From: Ephydatia muelleri
Lineage: Eukaryota > Porifera > Demospongiae > Spongillida > Spongillidae
Assembly: GCA_013339895.1 (NCBI GenBank)
Contig: JABACO010000001.1
Coordinates: 11,518,813 to 11,582,812 of the forward strand
Length of the DNA stretch: 64,000 nucleotides
Reading direction: 5' to 3'
Shown here: positions 41,904 through 51,676 of the stretch, one piece after another
Numbering within the stretch: position 1 is the stretch's first letter
Layout: the number at the start of each line of letters is the position of its first letter
Made by a program: the position numbers and the translations under genes
The notes under the pieces: model-generated
Told to the model about the DNA's origin: nothing
The model's database searches: none
The model's input: only the letters and a program-made list of their open reading frames with translations

Positions 41904-42063
41904 TGTTACGTGGGTCAGCGAGCAACTTTAATAGTGACTTCCCAATACAGTAATGCACTTACAACCACCAACTACTACGTAACCAAGCAACTAACACAGC
42001 TGTTCATTATGAATATAATTACGCGGGCATTTCATGCGCAGGCGCAACTATTACATTGTTACA
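41904..42063 (-). repeat. Gypsy 5' LTR (160 bp)
   Basis: Full-length LTR that starts the minus-strand transcript. Its partner is 38147-38274. Confidence 0.92.
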
Positions 42064-42429
42064 AAGATATGGAAAGTTAAAGCAGCACTTGGATGATGTA
42101 GAAAAAGAAATTAAATCACGTGTTCAGGTGGAGACGGAATGGAGCTGGTTTCTATGACACAGCATATTCCTCCTCACTTTCAACAGCCACATCTTCTGCC
42201 ACAGCAACCACTCCCTCATCAGACACAGCCTCACTCCCAGCAGCCACAACCACTCCTTCGTCAGACACTGCTTTACTCCCAGCAGCCAAAAACTACCAAG
42301 ATTGATCCACTCCTCCCCCTTCGCTTGTCAAAAGCCAGACAGCACAACGACTTTCCAAGTTGGAAGACTGACAAACACATCCTGACCCTTCACGAAACCA
42401 AGCGTTGCTCTGGAGTAACGCTATTGTAG

Positions 42430-43050
42430 CCAAGTTCCTAAGCAGCTAAACATATTATGTCCACGTCCATGTTGAGCGCGTGACTTTCATGTATGAATTC
42501 TATCAAAAATGCCCACCACCACATGCCTGCAATTTGATTGTACCGTTGAAAATCCAACGGCAGGACCACCGTCCACTGGTCACAAAAATTTCTCCAGACC
42601 CTCTTTCCATGTAGCGGTGATGTAATCCATCCGCAGCTGCGGTCTGGGTACGAGACTACTCCCCTCCCACTCACTAATCATGGCTGGGTGTGTCCTGGGG
42701 CCCGGGCCACTAATGCGGGCTTCCTCCCGTACTTAACCTAGACAAAAAGTAGGCATTTGTGCATGTGTGCATTGTGCATGCGTAACATGCAAAAGCAATG
42801 ACATCATCCAACACATGTGCTCAATAATACGTGCACCGCACACGTGCTTGAAAACATGAATGGTTACATTACCTGCCTCCAGCTGCAGGGAACTGTTTCC
42901 TGCTGGATCTTCCGTGATGAGGACGTGTACCTAGCAGGTACCTTCTCTCCCATACCCCTACTGGCCCTACATTTGGAGTACACACAAAACCACAATATAT
43001 AATGATCGGCGACTCTAATTATCCACACATTAACACCAATCAACGTTTCG
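42430..43050. other. Right TIR of the MULE-like element, then unannotated sequence
   Basis: The TIR ends at 42658. The remaining ~390 bp show no family resemblance. Confidence 0.4.
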
Positions 43051-43053
43051 CCT

Positions 43054-44126
43054 CAGTGGCGGATACAGGGAGGGGGGGGGGTCTAGCAGAATTGGTAGTG
43101 AGTTAGGCATAGTACTTACAGTTCCACGTCTATCTGGAAGACAACAACACAGGGCTAATGCAGGTCCAGAAAATCCAGATCCTGAAGTTTATTACAGAAT
43201 TAATGTGGCAATTCCATTCTTGGATCACATGGAACAAGAACTAAACAATAGTTTCATCGTTACAGTATGGTTGGTAGTCACTTATTTTATCTAGTTCCAA
43301 CATTAATAATTAATCACAGTGATTTACAAGATCTTGCAAAATGTTTGTTGTTTTGGGAACGTGATTTACCTAGTGCTTCATCACTTCTATCTGAATTAAA
43401 ACAGTGGCAACGTTTTTGGAAACTAAAATCTGAATCCCTTGATAACATCATTCCTGCAGATCTGGCACATTGTATCCATGCAGCTGATGAAGATGCATGT
43501 TTTCCCCAACATACGAATACTATTAATTATTGCCTGCACTATATACCTGTGTCTAGCTGTGAAGCAGAAAGGTCTTTTTCAGCATTGAGGCGTATTAAAT
43601 CCTATTTACAAAGTACAATGAGTTCTGAGCGTTTTGCTGGATTAGCACTGATGCATTTGCATAGTGATGTTGATATTGAGGTGTGTGAAGCTTTTATCAG
43701 CAAACACAACAGAAAAATGTTTCAATCTTGTATTTTGTACCAATAAATGATTTTGTAGTAATTGTATAGATTCATTGTACTGTGCTATTAGTTCATTCAG
43801 TGTCAAATGTGAAATGGAGATAAATACGTATTTTAATTCCACAGCTATCTGCCATGATAAGGAAAATAAGTCTGTTAAATAGGGATTACTCATTAATTTA
43901 CGATACGCAGTTTGTGAGTTGCACTGAGAATAGAGTCCCCCAAACCGAACCACGCACAGTATTCGCCGCCCTTTCCAAGTTTCTATAGAATGTCACCAAT
44001 TATGTGTGGGATGACGATCCGTCAAAAGCTTCCGCGCTTCGCGCGGGAGGGGGCACATCCCCCTACTAATTATTCATGTCGGACCCCCCCCCCCCAACCC
44101 TTCCAGAATTCCTGTATCCGCCCCTG
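43054..44126 (+). mobile_element. hAT element remnant (CAGTGGCGGATACAGG ends)
   Basis: The left end CAGTGGCGGATACAGGGAGG and a G tract are inverted at the right end (poly-C, then CCTGTATCCGCCCCTG ending 44126). CAGnGGCGGATnCAGG is a common hAT terminus. I see no convincing 8-bp duplication (TTTCGCCT versus CGCCTATA). It contains the C-terminal half of a transposase. Confidence 0.7.
43105..43746 (+). pseudogene. hAT transposase C-terminus with dimerisation domain
   Basis: A first frame reads VPRLSGRQQHRANAGPENPD, then YYRINVAIPFLDHMEQELNN. A one-base shift at ~43260 leads to MVGSHLFYLVPTLIINHSDL, then the hATC dimerisation block: YCLHYIPVSSCEAERSFSAL, RRIKSYLQSTMSSERFAGLA and LMHLHSDVDI. It resembles the DUF4371/52-kDa-repressor-like hAT branch. 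The N-terminal finger and most of the catalytic core are missing. Confidence 0.82.
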
Positions 44127-44547
44127 CGCCTATACGACCCACACAACGTTATACGACGTAAGTGCCCACCATTTTCTTCACGATGCCATGTATAAGCCAC
44201 AAGCGCGCTATTTGGGATGTTCGTCGCAGCAAGGTCCCTAAAGACTCCTTTTCCCCCAATCATAGTGGAAATAATTCTTCTCTTTGCGTGTTAATAGCTA
44301 TTAACGGTACGTGGGAGGCAAAGCAACCACAGCTCTCGTTGGCAATTCGGACGTCTGCGCCAAAAATGAGTACTAAAAAGGTAATTGTGATGATGTTGCA
44401 CGCTGTACTGAATCGTATACATGTAAGTGTGACAGTGCATGTCGACAGCGCATGCTCTGAATGTATTTGTGCTCGTGGATTGTACCCATTGCAGTTGGAC
44501 TATATACCATAGCATATATATTAAAGTAAATATCTATGACCATAGAC

Positions 44548-44930
44548 TAAGTTGCCAACCGGAACGTCCGGGACACTACCGGATTTCGTACCCTTGTCCC
44601 GGAAGGGTCCCGGATGGCCCCATTGTCCCGGAATAAACGTTTATCTGTTCGGTCACACCCCCCTAATTTGTCTATAATGAATATCTCATTTGCGGTTGCC
44701 GTATTTCCCACGTGTTTAAATGCTGATGCAGAAAGAGGGGTTTTCTATTCTAAGAAAAATACACTGATCAGCGAAGCAACACGAGTCAGTCAACCATAAT
44801 AGCACTTATTTCCATCAAATTCAATGCAGACAGCTGTTGCTATGATGCAGAAATCCCTCCAGAACTGCTAAAGAAGTGTAAAAAGGCTACTTCAGTGACT
44901 CTAGGGAAGGAATGAATGATTAGGCCTATG
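44548..44930 (+). pseudogene. Second hAT C-terminal remnant
   Basis: An end-like AGTTGCCAACCGGAACGTCC at 44550 is followed by a worn dimerisation domain: FAVAVFPTCLNADAERGVFY then SKKNTL. In another frame comes ALISIKFNADSCCYDAEIPP with ELLKKCKKATSVTLGKE and a stop at ~44917. It resembles the N-A-D-x-E-R-V-F-S motif of a different hAT branch than 43105-43746. Confidence 0.55.
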
Positions 44931-44965
44931 TGATGATATCGGAAGTTTCGTTAGAAACTTCCATA

Positions 44966-45005
44966 CAGTAGCGGCTCACACATACGGAAAAGTAACATCT
45001 CACAT
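44966..45005 (+). repeat. Isolated pogo-type terminus
   Basis: CAGTAGCGGCTCACACATAC, preceded by TA, is the reverse complement of the right end of the 48447-49926 element. Confidence 0.7.
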
Positions 45006-45210
45006 ATCCAGAAATGGCCCATACATAGGCGGTCATCTTGCTTTTTATTTCAAATTGAATGTTAAACAAGTTTATAATGTACTATAAATCGGTCTGATTA
45101 TGATATATGTACTTCGAAAAATTATTCCATTAACCATTCTTTAACTAAAATCAAGACAAAAAATTAATTTCTACCGCGCATAATTTATATGCCATTGCGT
45201 CATCTGCCAA
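45005..45210 (+). repeat. Dispersed ~200-bp repeat, copy 2
   Basis: Matches 14345-14575 and follows directly on the pogo-type end. Confidence 0.65.
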
Positions 45211-45800
45211 AATTGCAATAATTGTCTAATGGTGAATAAATGTGCATAATACGTTAATTCAGCTGAAGATTAACAAGGCTGCTGGCGATGATCTGAGCCA
45301 ATAGCAAGCCAGGTAGCTAAGTGGAAACCTTTTCCCTAGCCTCCTCCCCCCAATTCCCATAGGTCTAGACTGCCAGCTAGAGGGACACCCACCACCTAGC
45401 TCACTGCTAATGCATTATGGTGAAGCTATTATATTTATTGTATACAAGACGTCGTCATGGACACCGTTGACCTATATAGTGGGTTGTTTTCACTTGAAGT
45501 TTATTGTAAACAGTGTTCGTTTAGCCTGCATGCAGCTCGATGAATGAAGCACGTAGGCTAGGCACGTGCACTGATACGCTTACACGCAGGGATAGTTAGC
45601 ACTTTCCAGTACAGCTACGACCTACGTAGGCTTCTCAGTCTTACCTAGATCGATTAACATCAAGTCTGAATGTGCCGCATTTTCAATATTTGTCTGCATG
45701 TATGCGTCGATCAATACACGTAAAGCGCTTATCTGCGAAGCACTCTCTGGGACTTCGCCAATGGAAGAGCGCTATCACAATATATACTTACATTAAGGAA
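45211..45800. other. No gene seen
   Basis: Intergenic sequence without recognisable frames. Confidence 0.35.
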
Positions 45801-45804
45801 AGCT

Positions 45805-45965
45805 TTGTCTACACATCGGGGCGCTGCTCAGTCTACCACTAGGCCAAAGCCCTGCATCAGGGTCAAAGCACACTCCACCCCCCTCCCATGTTATGGCATC
45901 AGGCCCAACCCCTGTCTCTGCACACAGTGTGTGGTTTGTGTGAACATAGATACATGTAATGTGCA
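45805..45965 (-). repeat. Possible tRNA-derived SINE, copy 1
   Basis: The minus strand carries TTGGCCTAGTGGTAGA, which resembles a tRNA box A, inside a ~150-bp segment also found at 46600-46840 (AAACCACACA-TGTGTGCAG, GATGCCATAA, GATGCAxxGC). The box B match is weak. Confidence 0.35.
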
Positions 45966-46004
45966 GTTAAAACATGCACAATTTGTGCTATTGCTAGTTA
46001 GCAA

Positions 46005-46440
46005 TTAGAGTTTACATGTACTGTGGCTGCACCAATACGTATGTCTGGTATGCTTTGCTTCACCTCTTCTGAGGTTCCAAATGGTGTCAGTGGGAAGGCC
46101 TGTTCTGGCAGCTACTGTACATGGCTGCACCAATGTGGGTGTTACATTTGGCTGGATTGTAGCCACATAGCTCCACCATACCAGGGGTAGAAAGGTGGAG
46201 CGGAAGCTCTTAGATGTGAGTGTTCTCCCATCTTTGAAGTGGAAGAGGGGTGAGGAGTGAGTGGAACAGTGACAACATTCTCTGTAGGCCTCCATCGCTG
46301 GAACTGGACACATGTGCCTGCCTTTGGTACGCTGAACACACCTGCCCATCTGGTTGGTTTTGGACCACTTGATGAAGATGTGCATGCCCTCCGGACCAGC
46401 AGACATCTTGCCTGGTAGGTTGGAACCTAGTGTCAAAACT
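46005..46440 (-). pseudogene. Tyrosine recombinase C-terminal fragment (DIRS/Crypton type)
   Basis: The minus strand reads GPEGMHIFIKWSKTNQMGRC, then CPVPAMEAYREC, SSPLFHFKDGRTLTSKSF and TVAARTGLPTDTIWNL. These match the SKTNQ...CPV..PLF.F.DG..LT and AAxxGLPxxxI stretches of eukaryotic retrotransposon tyrosine recombinases, including that at 58749-59724. The HxxR and final Tyr are lost to frame changes. Confidence 0.65.
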
Positions 46441-46599
46441 CTGATTGAGTAAATTCACTGAGCCTGAGGTGGATGACTCCAGATGGTCAGTCTCAACATT
46501 GGGTTCCTGGACCCTGCTGTTCTTCACCAGTACAAAAAAATAGATACAGGATTGTCATCTCCATAGAAACAGTCCCAAACAGACTTTTAAAACAGAGCT

Positions 46600-46840
46600 T
46601 ACTTATTGAACCCTAGAACAACAAAGTACCAGGACATTGATGCAACAGACTAAAATGCCTCTACCACTAGGCCAAAGGCTTTGCATCAGGCCACTCACCC
46701 CCTCCCATCTTGTACTTGATTGTGAAGTTTATGGCATCAGGACTAATGCTCCCATGCATGCCATCACCATCGCTGCACACAATGTGTGGTTTGTATATAG
46801 GTGCTACACATATAAAGTGTGTGCTTTTAAGACATAGGTA
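46600..46840 (-). repeat. Possible tRNA-derived SINE, copy 2
   Basis: The minus strand has TTGGCCTAGTGGTAGAGGC and ~45 bp later GGGTTCAATAAG, compatible with boxes A and B of a Pol III promoter. Confidence 0.35.
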
Positions 46841-47089
46841 CACAGTTTGTTCTCTTAGAACTGGAAGTTACCAGGCAGCCTAACATCAGATTAGCTAACC
46901 ACAGTTTACATAGCATACAATGGACCTACCACATAATGAAATTATCTTCAAGGGCCATACAATTGTAATTCAGTACATGCATGTACTTGTGCAAGGGTCC
47001 AGGTGTTTGTAGGTCAACTTCAATTCCATCTGAATAGTTATCCTCATCTTCACTCTCCTCATCTTTGCCTACGTGTTCATCACCACCTG

Positions 47090-47280
47090 TACCACCCTGG
47101 ACCTACAATGTACCTAACTGTATACATAGGCCTATACTAGTACCCTGGACCTATGTAGGCCTATCCTGGACCTACATGTACATGTACCTACATAGGCCTA
47201 CCCTGGACCTACATGTACCTACATAGGCCTACCCTGGACCTACGTACCTACATAGGTTTACCCTGGACCTACTGTTCTCA
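47090..47280. repeat. CCTGGACCTACATGTACCTACATAGGCCTA minisatellite
   Basis: About five imperfect ~30-bp units. Confidence 0.8.
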
Positions 47281-47397
47281 GAGAAAAACTGCTACATGTA
47301 CTTGTACCCCAGGCAAACATCAGATTAGGCTAATCACAGTTTACATAGCACACAATTGTAAGGTCAAGCTAGGTCTATACTAGTACACACTTGTAAG

Positions 47398-47398
47398 C

Positions 47399-47445
<47 letters not shown>

Positions 47446-47505
47446 AAACACACGCACGCACACGCACACACACGCACACACAGTACAAACACACACACAC
47501 ACTAA
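47398..47505. repeat. (CA)n microsatellite
   Basis: Interrupted CA repeat, ~100 bp. Confidence 0.95.
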
Positions 47506-47509
47506 CAAC

Positions 47510-48446
47510 ACACACAGCTCATAGTCTTACTCTGTTCTGGCTTCACAAACAACTTAGTTTTGCATTCAAGCAAAGGGCTCCTGAATTGTAGAAATTTTGT
47601 CCATAGTATTTACAACTGAGGGAGTGGGTGCCATCACGCGAGTTCGTGTCTCGAAAATGAAAATGTCGCTTCGCGCCACGACTAACCTGATGCGTGTGAA
47701 ACACAAGTATGCTCGAGTCACGCACGGGTATCACTCGTGACGCGCGCACGCGTGTGTCAAGAAGCTACGTCTGGATGGTACTGTATGCGCGATTTATACA
47801 AACGATCCCGATCGCATCGGGTAAGATCGCATAGTAACTCAACTGGTAGAAAACCTTTTTGGGCAGCACTATGAGAGGTCTGGGACCGATTTCATGCCAT
47901 CAAAAAACTGAAGGAGGGCCACACTTCAACTACACAGCATTATCTGTATGGTACTATCCGCACGTGAGTCAATTTTGAGGGCACGAGATGGAGGAACGTA
48001 CAGATTCAACATGAAATGCTTCTCCCGGGTATGGAAGCCGATTTTTCTATAGGAAGGCCTAGTTTTTAGTACATTTTATAGTTCTTCGATGTACTAGCTA
48101 TATTATTTTCAAATATCAAAATCGCAAATCATAAAGGTATTGACACAAATGACCGTGGAATATTGTAATGAGAAACCCTTCTCATTGACTACCTGTACAT
48201 TTGGGGACAATGTTATGACAATCCTAGGGAAGCCCCAGCTTAAATAGGAAAAATACGGCGACACCACTAAAAATCATAACAAATGTAGTGTACTAACATT
48301 TTCAAATTTCAAATCCTGGGAAAAATCTGGCGTCCTTGGTATACAACTAACCCATACATTGGTATGGGAAGGTATACGGGAATATTCGGTGATTCGCAAA
48401 CCGCGAGTAAATTATTCTGACTTTTGACCGCTCATTTCTGGATATG
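47510..48446. other. No gene seen
   Basis: A CpG-rich patch at 47630-47760 (CACGCGCACGCG) might be a small CpG cluster. No coding family is recognised. Confidence 0.3.
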
Positions 48447-49926
48447 ACACATACGGAAAATAAGGCACATTCATTGAGCCTTAAGCTAACTGTCAGTGGC
48501 CACAACGCGCCTTATCCATCTTAACCACCTTCCCCTCTAATGCGATTCAGCGCAAAAGGTGCCCTTACCAGTAATGTAATTCACATGAGCGCGCCGCGTA
48601 TGTTGCAATAATGTTGTCGTTGCGGTCAACGCTCCCTTAAAATTATTTCAAGACGTAAGGCTTGCGCGTACAGAGATACCTGGACCCTGTCAGCAGTTTC
48701 TTAAGCGTAAATACTTACATGTGGATGCAATAAGCACGATGAGTTTCATATCACCCTATATACCTCACCAAGTGCTGCTGCCGTCTTTGTCGATGAGTTT
48801 CAACTGCATGGGACTTACCTTGAGTGAAGCAGACGTGCTTGTGCGTGCATAAGGATGCGTATTAAGCAAACATACATATGTAAATTAGGCTAACCTGCTT
48901 TCGTACAGTGGCTTCCTTGTGTGTATTTAGCTTCAATCCCTAATTCAGCAATAAGTTCTTTGTAAGTTGGAATTGTTACAAAAATGCACCTTTCTTACTG
49001 CTGAGATGGTGCGTAACTACCTGCACGGCGGCTGGGCATGCAGCACACGCTACGTTACTGACCTAGGTGTCTGTTGTACACCAAGTAAATTGTCGACCCC
49101 AGTCCACTCACATGAATGCATATGCCTCCTTCCTCTTTCTCTCTTGTATGCAGCATATGTATGTACATGTATATATAAGCATGTGTAAATTAACACTATC
49201 AATTTGAACCTACCTGTGCCACTAATATGCGTTTGCACACTATAAATCCGTTATCCGTTCGTCACCTGCATCGCTACTGTACTTGATTCCTTCCATGCAT
49301 GCCATACTGCCGCTTGTCTAGTCTTTCTCACAATAAAATATTCTAAATATTGCAGTGTCGCACGTGCTTGTGTATATGTTTTGGATCGATCTTCTAGTGA
49401 ATTGGACAGTGGTTCTAACTTGTGTGGGAAATTCGTACAAAATGGCCAAAGGTGCAAAGCGGAGAGCTCGAAAATGCATTACGATTGCGGACAAGTTGAA
49501 AGTTATAAGTGAACTAAAAAAGGTACAGCTGTTAAGGAAGTAGCGAAGCTATTTGCTATAAGTAAAACTCAGGTATACGATATTTACAAGCATAGAGATG
49601 CAATTGAAAAAAGTTTGAGTAGTGGTTCAACTGCTACAGGGTCCAGGTATCTCTGTACGCGCAAGCCTTACGTCGTGAAATAATTTTAAGGGAGCTTTGT
49701 GACCATCTAACCCGCAACGACAACATTATTGCAACATACGCGGCGCGCTCATGTGAATTACATTACTGGTAAGGGCACCTTTCGCACTGAATCGCATTAG
49801 AGGGGAAGGTGGTTAAGATGGATAAGGCGCGTTGTGGCCACTGACAGTTAGCTTAAGGCTCAATGAATGTGCCTTATTTTCCGTATGTGTGAGATGTTAC
49901 TTTTCCGTATGTGTGAGCCGCTACTG
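48447..49926 (+). mobile_element. pogo/Tigger-like element with ~250-bp TIRs
   Basis: 48447-48698 and 49637-49885 are long inverted repeats (ACACATACGGAAAATAAGGC; GGCGCGTTGTGGCCACTGAC). The right end extends to CCGCTACTG followed by TA. The left end lacks the outer ~40 bp. A TA dinucleotide at the border and a CENP-B-type DNA-binding domain inside fit the Tc1/mariner-pogo group. The DDE domain is absent. Confidence 0.75.
49442..49640 (+). pseudogene. CENP-B/pogo-type helix-turn-helix, N-terminal fragment
   Basis: ATG 49442 reads MAKGAKRRARKCITIADKLK and VISELKK. After a one-base deletion another frame reads TAVKEVAKLFAISKTQVYDI and YKHRDAI. This is the CENP-B N-terminal (psq-type) DNA-binding domain used by pogo/Tigger transposases and the host proteins derived from them. 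The frame then enters the right TIR; no catalytic domain follows. Confidence 0.75.
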
Positions 49927-49929
49927 TAT

Positions 49930-50205
49930 AGGATTTGACCCCGACTATGAATGTCTTTAAAAAAACGCGACCCGTCTGTAACATAACTCCCGACGATCGG
50001 ATCGTGTAGCTTGTTTTAGCAATCGATCTAGAAGTCAAAAATGAGTAGTTTCGTTTTTGTTTCATGTCGCAGAACCGCGTGGTTGTAGAGAACAAGAGTG
50101 TACTGTCCGTTCTCGTACCCAGTCTCGGAACAAGGGGCGAGTCGTCTTCTTCTCCTTGGCAACGCATAACTCGGGACAGGAACACTTTTAAGCGATCGAA
50201 ATTTC
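49930..50205 (-). repeat. Companion module of the foldback element, copy 2
   Basis: Reverse complement of 27385-27765: conserved CCGATCGTCGGGAGT, GACGGGTC and TTCATAGTCGGGGTC at one end, TATAACATCG and AAAAGTGTTCCTGTCCCGAG at the other. It abuts the pogo right end at 49926. Confidence 0.7.
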
Positions 50206-50317
50206 ACAACTAGCTTCAGAATCGGATGAAGGACTCGCTTTTATATAAATAATCGATGTTATACTCTGATACACAATCGTATAATTAGACATTGGGTGTG
50301 AAAAAAAAATTAAGAAA

Positions 50318-50599
50318 ACAAGTAAATAAAAACATTCTCTACGAGAAAGTTGGTGGGATATAGGATTTGAAGGCAATTGGTGGTGTAAAAAGCAAGGAAA
50401 CAAGGTCTTATCAGAAGGGAAAATGTAATAGTCCTATATTTAGCACACAAACAACATACGCCCTAGAAATGTGCTAAATATAGGACTATTACATTTTCCC
50501 TTCTGATAAGACCTTGTTTCCTTGCTTTTTACACCACCAATTGCCTTCAAATCCTATATCCCACCAACTTTCTCGTAGAGAATGTTTTTATTTACTTGT
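50318..50599. repeat. 282-bp foldback hairpin, copy 2
   Basis: Arms of ~125 bp (ACAAGTAAATAAAAACATTC inwards to TAGTCCTATATTTAGCAC) with a loop of ~25 bp. Same sequence family as 26329-26608, but changes in one arm are matched in the other, so each copy keeps its own pairing. Confidence 0.92.
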
Positions 50600-50767
50600 C
50601 TAAATCAATAGTTTATTAATATTTGCAGCTATGTACATGTGTCAATAGCAATAGATGTTTGTAACTAATACAGGAATGCGACGAAAAGTGGGTGTGGTAG
50701 GGTGTGTGGCTTCCGGTCCCAGAATTATTTGTCAAAAAGTTGGCAACTATGCATAGATATTAGAGTA

Positions 50768-50915
50768 TGTAAAAGATTCAATACTGGACCTGAATTGTCG
50801 ACCGTAGCTAAACGCTCTCTAGAAGGCGCACCCAATATCTCTCGAACTCACTCAAAAAACTAATAATTAATAACACGCATCACACGTATATTAATAGTTA
50901 TCACAATAATCGACA
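50768..50915 (-). repeat. BEL 3' LTR
   Basis: 148 bp, ~98-99% identical to the 5' LTR. It is preceded on the minus strand by TTGGGAGGA as a polypurine tract and by an AGTTGACTGGC...GCCAGTCAACT hairpin at 50926-50950. Confidence 0.92.
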
Positions 50916-50965
50916 TCCTCCCAAGTTGACTGGCAGAGCCAGTCAACTTCTAATTGTAGTCTAAT

Positions 50966-51676
50966 TTAGTTTTCAGAGTCTTCCATTAATAGCTCAATCT
51001 TCTTTCTTGCAACTTCAGCTGCTATTCTTCTCGGACGTGTGTGAGCAGGTTGAGGCTGTTCTAATTCAGCAATTTCATCCTTATCCTTGTCTTTGAGTTG
51101 ATAAGATTCCAAATAATACAGGTGCTGTATTGGTCTTTTCCAGACGGTAGAACTATTTCGGCTTTTCACCCGAATGAATGCTCCCCTAATTTCTCCATCA
51201 GTACCCTTTATTAACTTCTCAACTTTTGCAAGTCGCCAGAATGTTCTTGGGAGGCTAGACTCATACACCAAAACAATATCTCCAACCGCGATCACCTTGT
51301 TCTGAGCTACTCTTGTGTTTGCATAACGATGAGTTTCCCTCAGCTCTAGCAAATACTCCATCCGCCATCGTCTCCAGAAGTTGTCCAGAACAGTCTTGAG
51401 ATACCTTGCTCTTTGTGAGAGTTGTTCAGTGGAGAGCTTTGGGTTGAAGTCTGCGTCGTCTGAGCTTTCAGTTGTATCGGGAAGATTACATATCCTTCTG
51501 CCAATAATTAGATGTGATGGAGTTAATGGTTCCTCGATGTCTTCAGTGGAGATGTACGATATTGGCCTAGAGTTGAGGATTGCCTCCACTTCAGTGATTG
51601 TGGTCAATAATTCATGCTGTGTTAGTACAGCTTGTCCGACTATCTTCTTCAAACATTTCTTCATTAAACCAACCAT
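50966..51676 (-). CDS. BEL integrase C-terminus (DUF5641-like)
   Basis: MVGLMKKCLKKIVGQAVLTQ, EAILNSRPISYISTED and LTPSHLIIGRRICNLP are the conserved post-catalytic integrase blocks. WRRWRMEYLLELRETHRY and VGDIVLVYESSLPRTFWRLA are the DUF5641 module typical of BEL/Pao. It ends at 50966, ~50 bp before the 3' LTR. Confidence 0.9.
   Translation of the reverse strand: MVGLMKKCLKKIVGQAVLTQHELLTTITEVEAILNSRPISYISTEDIEEPLTPSHLIIGRRICNLPDTTESSDDADFNPKLSTEQLSQRARYLKTVLDNFWRRWRMEYLLELRETHRYANTRVAQNKVIAVGDIVLVYESSLPRTFWRLAKVEKLIKGTDGEIRGAFIRVKSRNSSTVWKRPIQHLYYLESYQLKDKDKDEIAELEQPQPAHTRPRRIAAEVARKKIELLMEDSEN

Larger units (their letters stand above)
38147..42063 (-). mobile_element. Ty3/Gypsy LTR retrotransposon, nearly intact but internally deleted
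   Basis: The LTRs run TGTTACG...TGTTACA (38147-38274 and 41904-42063). They are identical except for a 32-bp deletion in the left one. A 4-bp duplication AAGA lies outside (38143-38146, 42064-42067). Inside the 5' (right) LTR is a primer-binding site, and inside the 3' LTR a polypurine tract. Gene order gag, RT, RNase H, integrase is Ty3/Gypsy. The retropepsin and gag zinc knuckle are missing, gag has a stop and integrase a frameshift, so the copy cannot move on its own. Near-identical LTRs mean a recent insertion. Confidence 0.93.
37774..42658 (+). mobile_element. Long-TIR DNA transposon (MULE-like), split by a Gypsy element
   Basis: The left end (37774-37880: TAGTCTCATACCCAGA, ACATCACCGCTACA, TCTGGAGAAATTTTT) is inverted at the right end (42550-42658). 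The TIRs are ~100 bp. A 9-bp direct repeat, CTCCCCTCC, flanks both sides (37765-37773 and 42659-42667). Long TIRs and a 9-bp duplication fit Mutator-like elements, but the target is low-complexity, so the class is tentative. Without the 3.9-kb Gypsy insert it is ~970 bp, a non-autonomous remnant with the 5' end of a zinc-finger gene. Confidence 0.6.

Noticed and set aside
45830..45846. A functional tRNA gene (TTGGCCTAGTGGTAGA)
   Set aside because: No cloverleaf, no acceptor pairing and no proper box B at the required distance; at most a SINE promoter.
44548..50745. AGTTGCCAAC near 44551 and its inverse near 50740 as ends of one 6.2-kb transposon
   Set aside because: Only ~10 bp shared; the interval contains several independent elements, so common ancestry as one unit is not supported.
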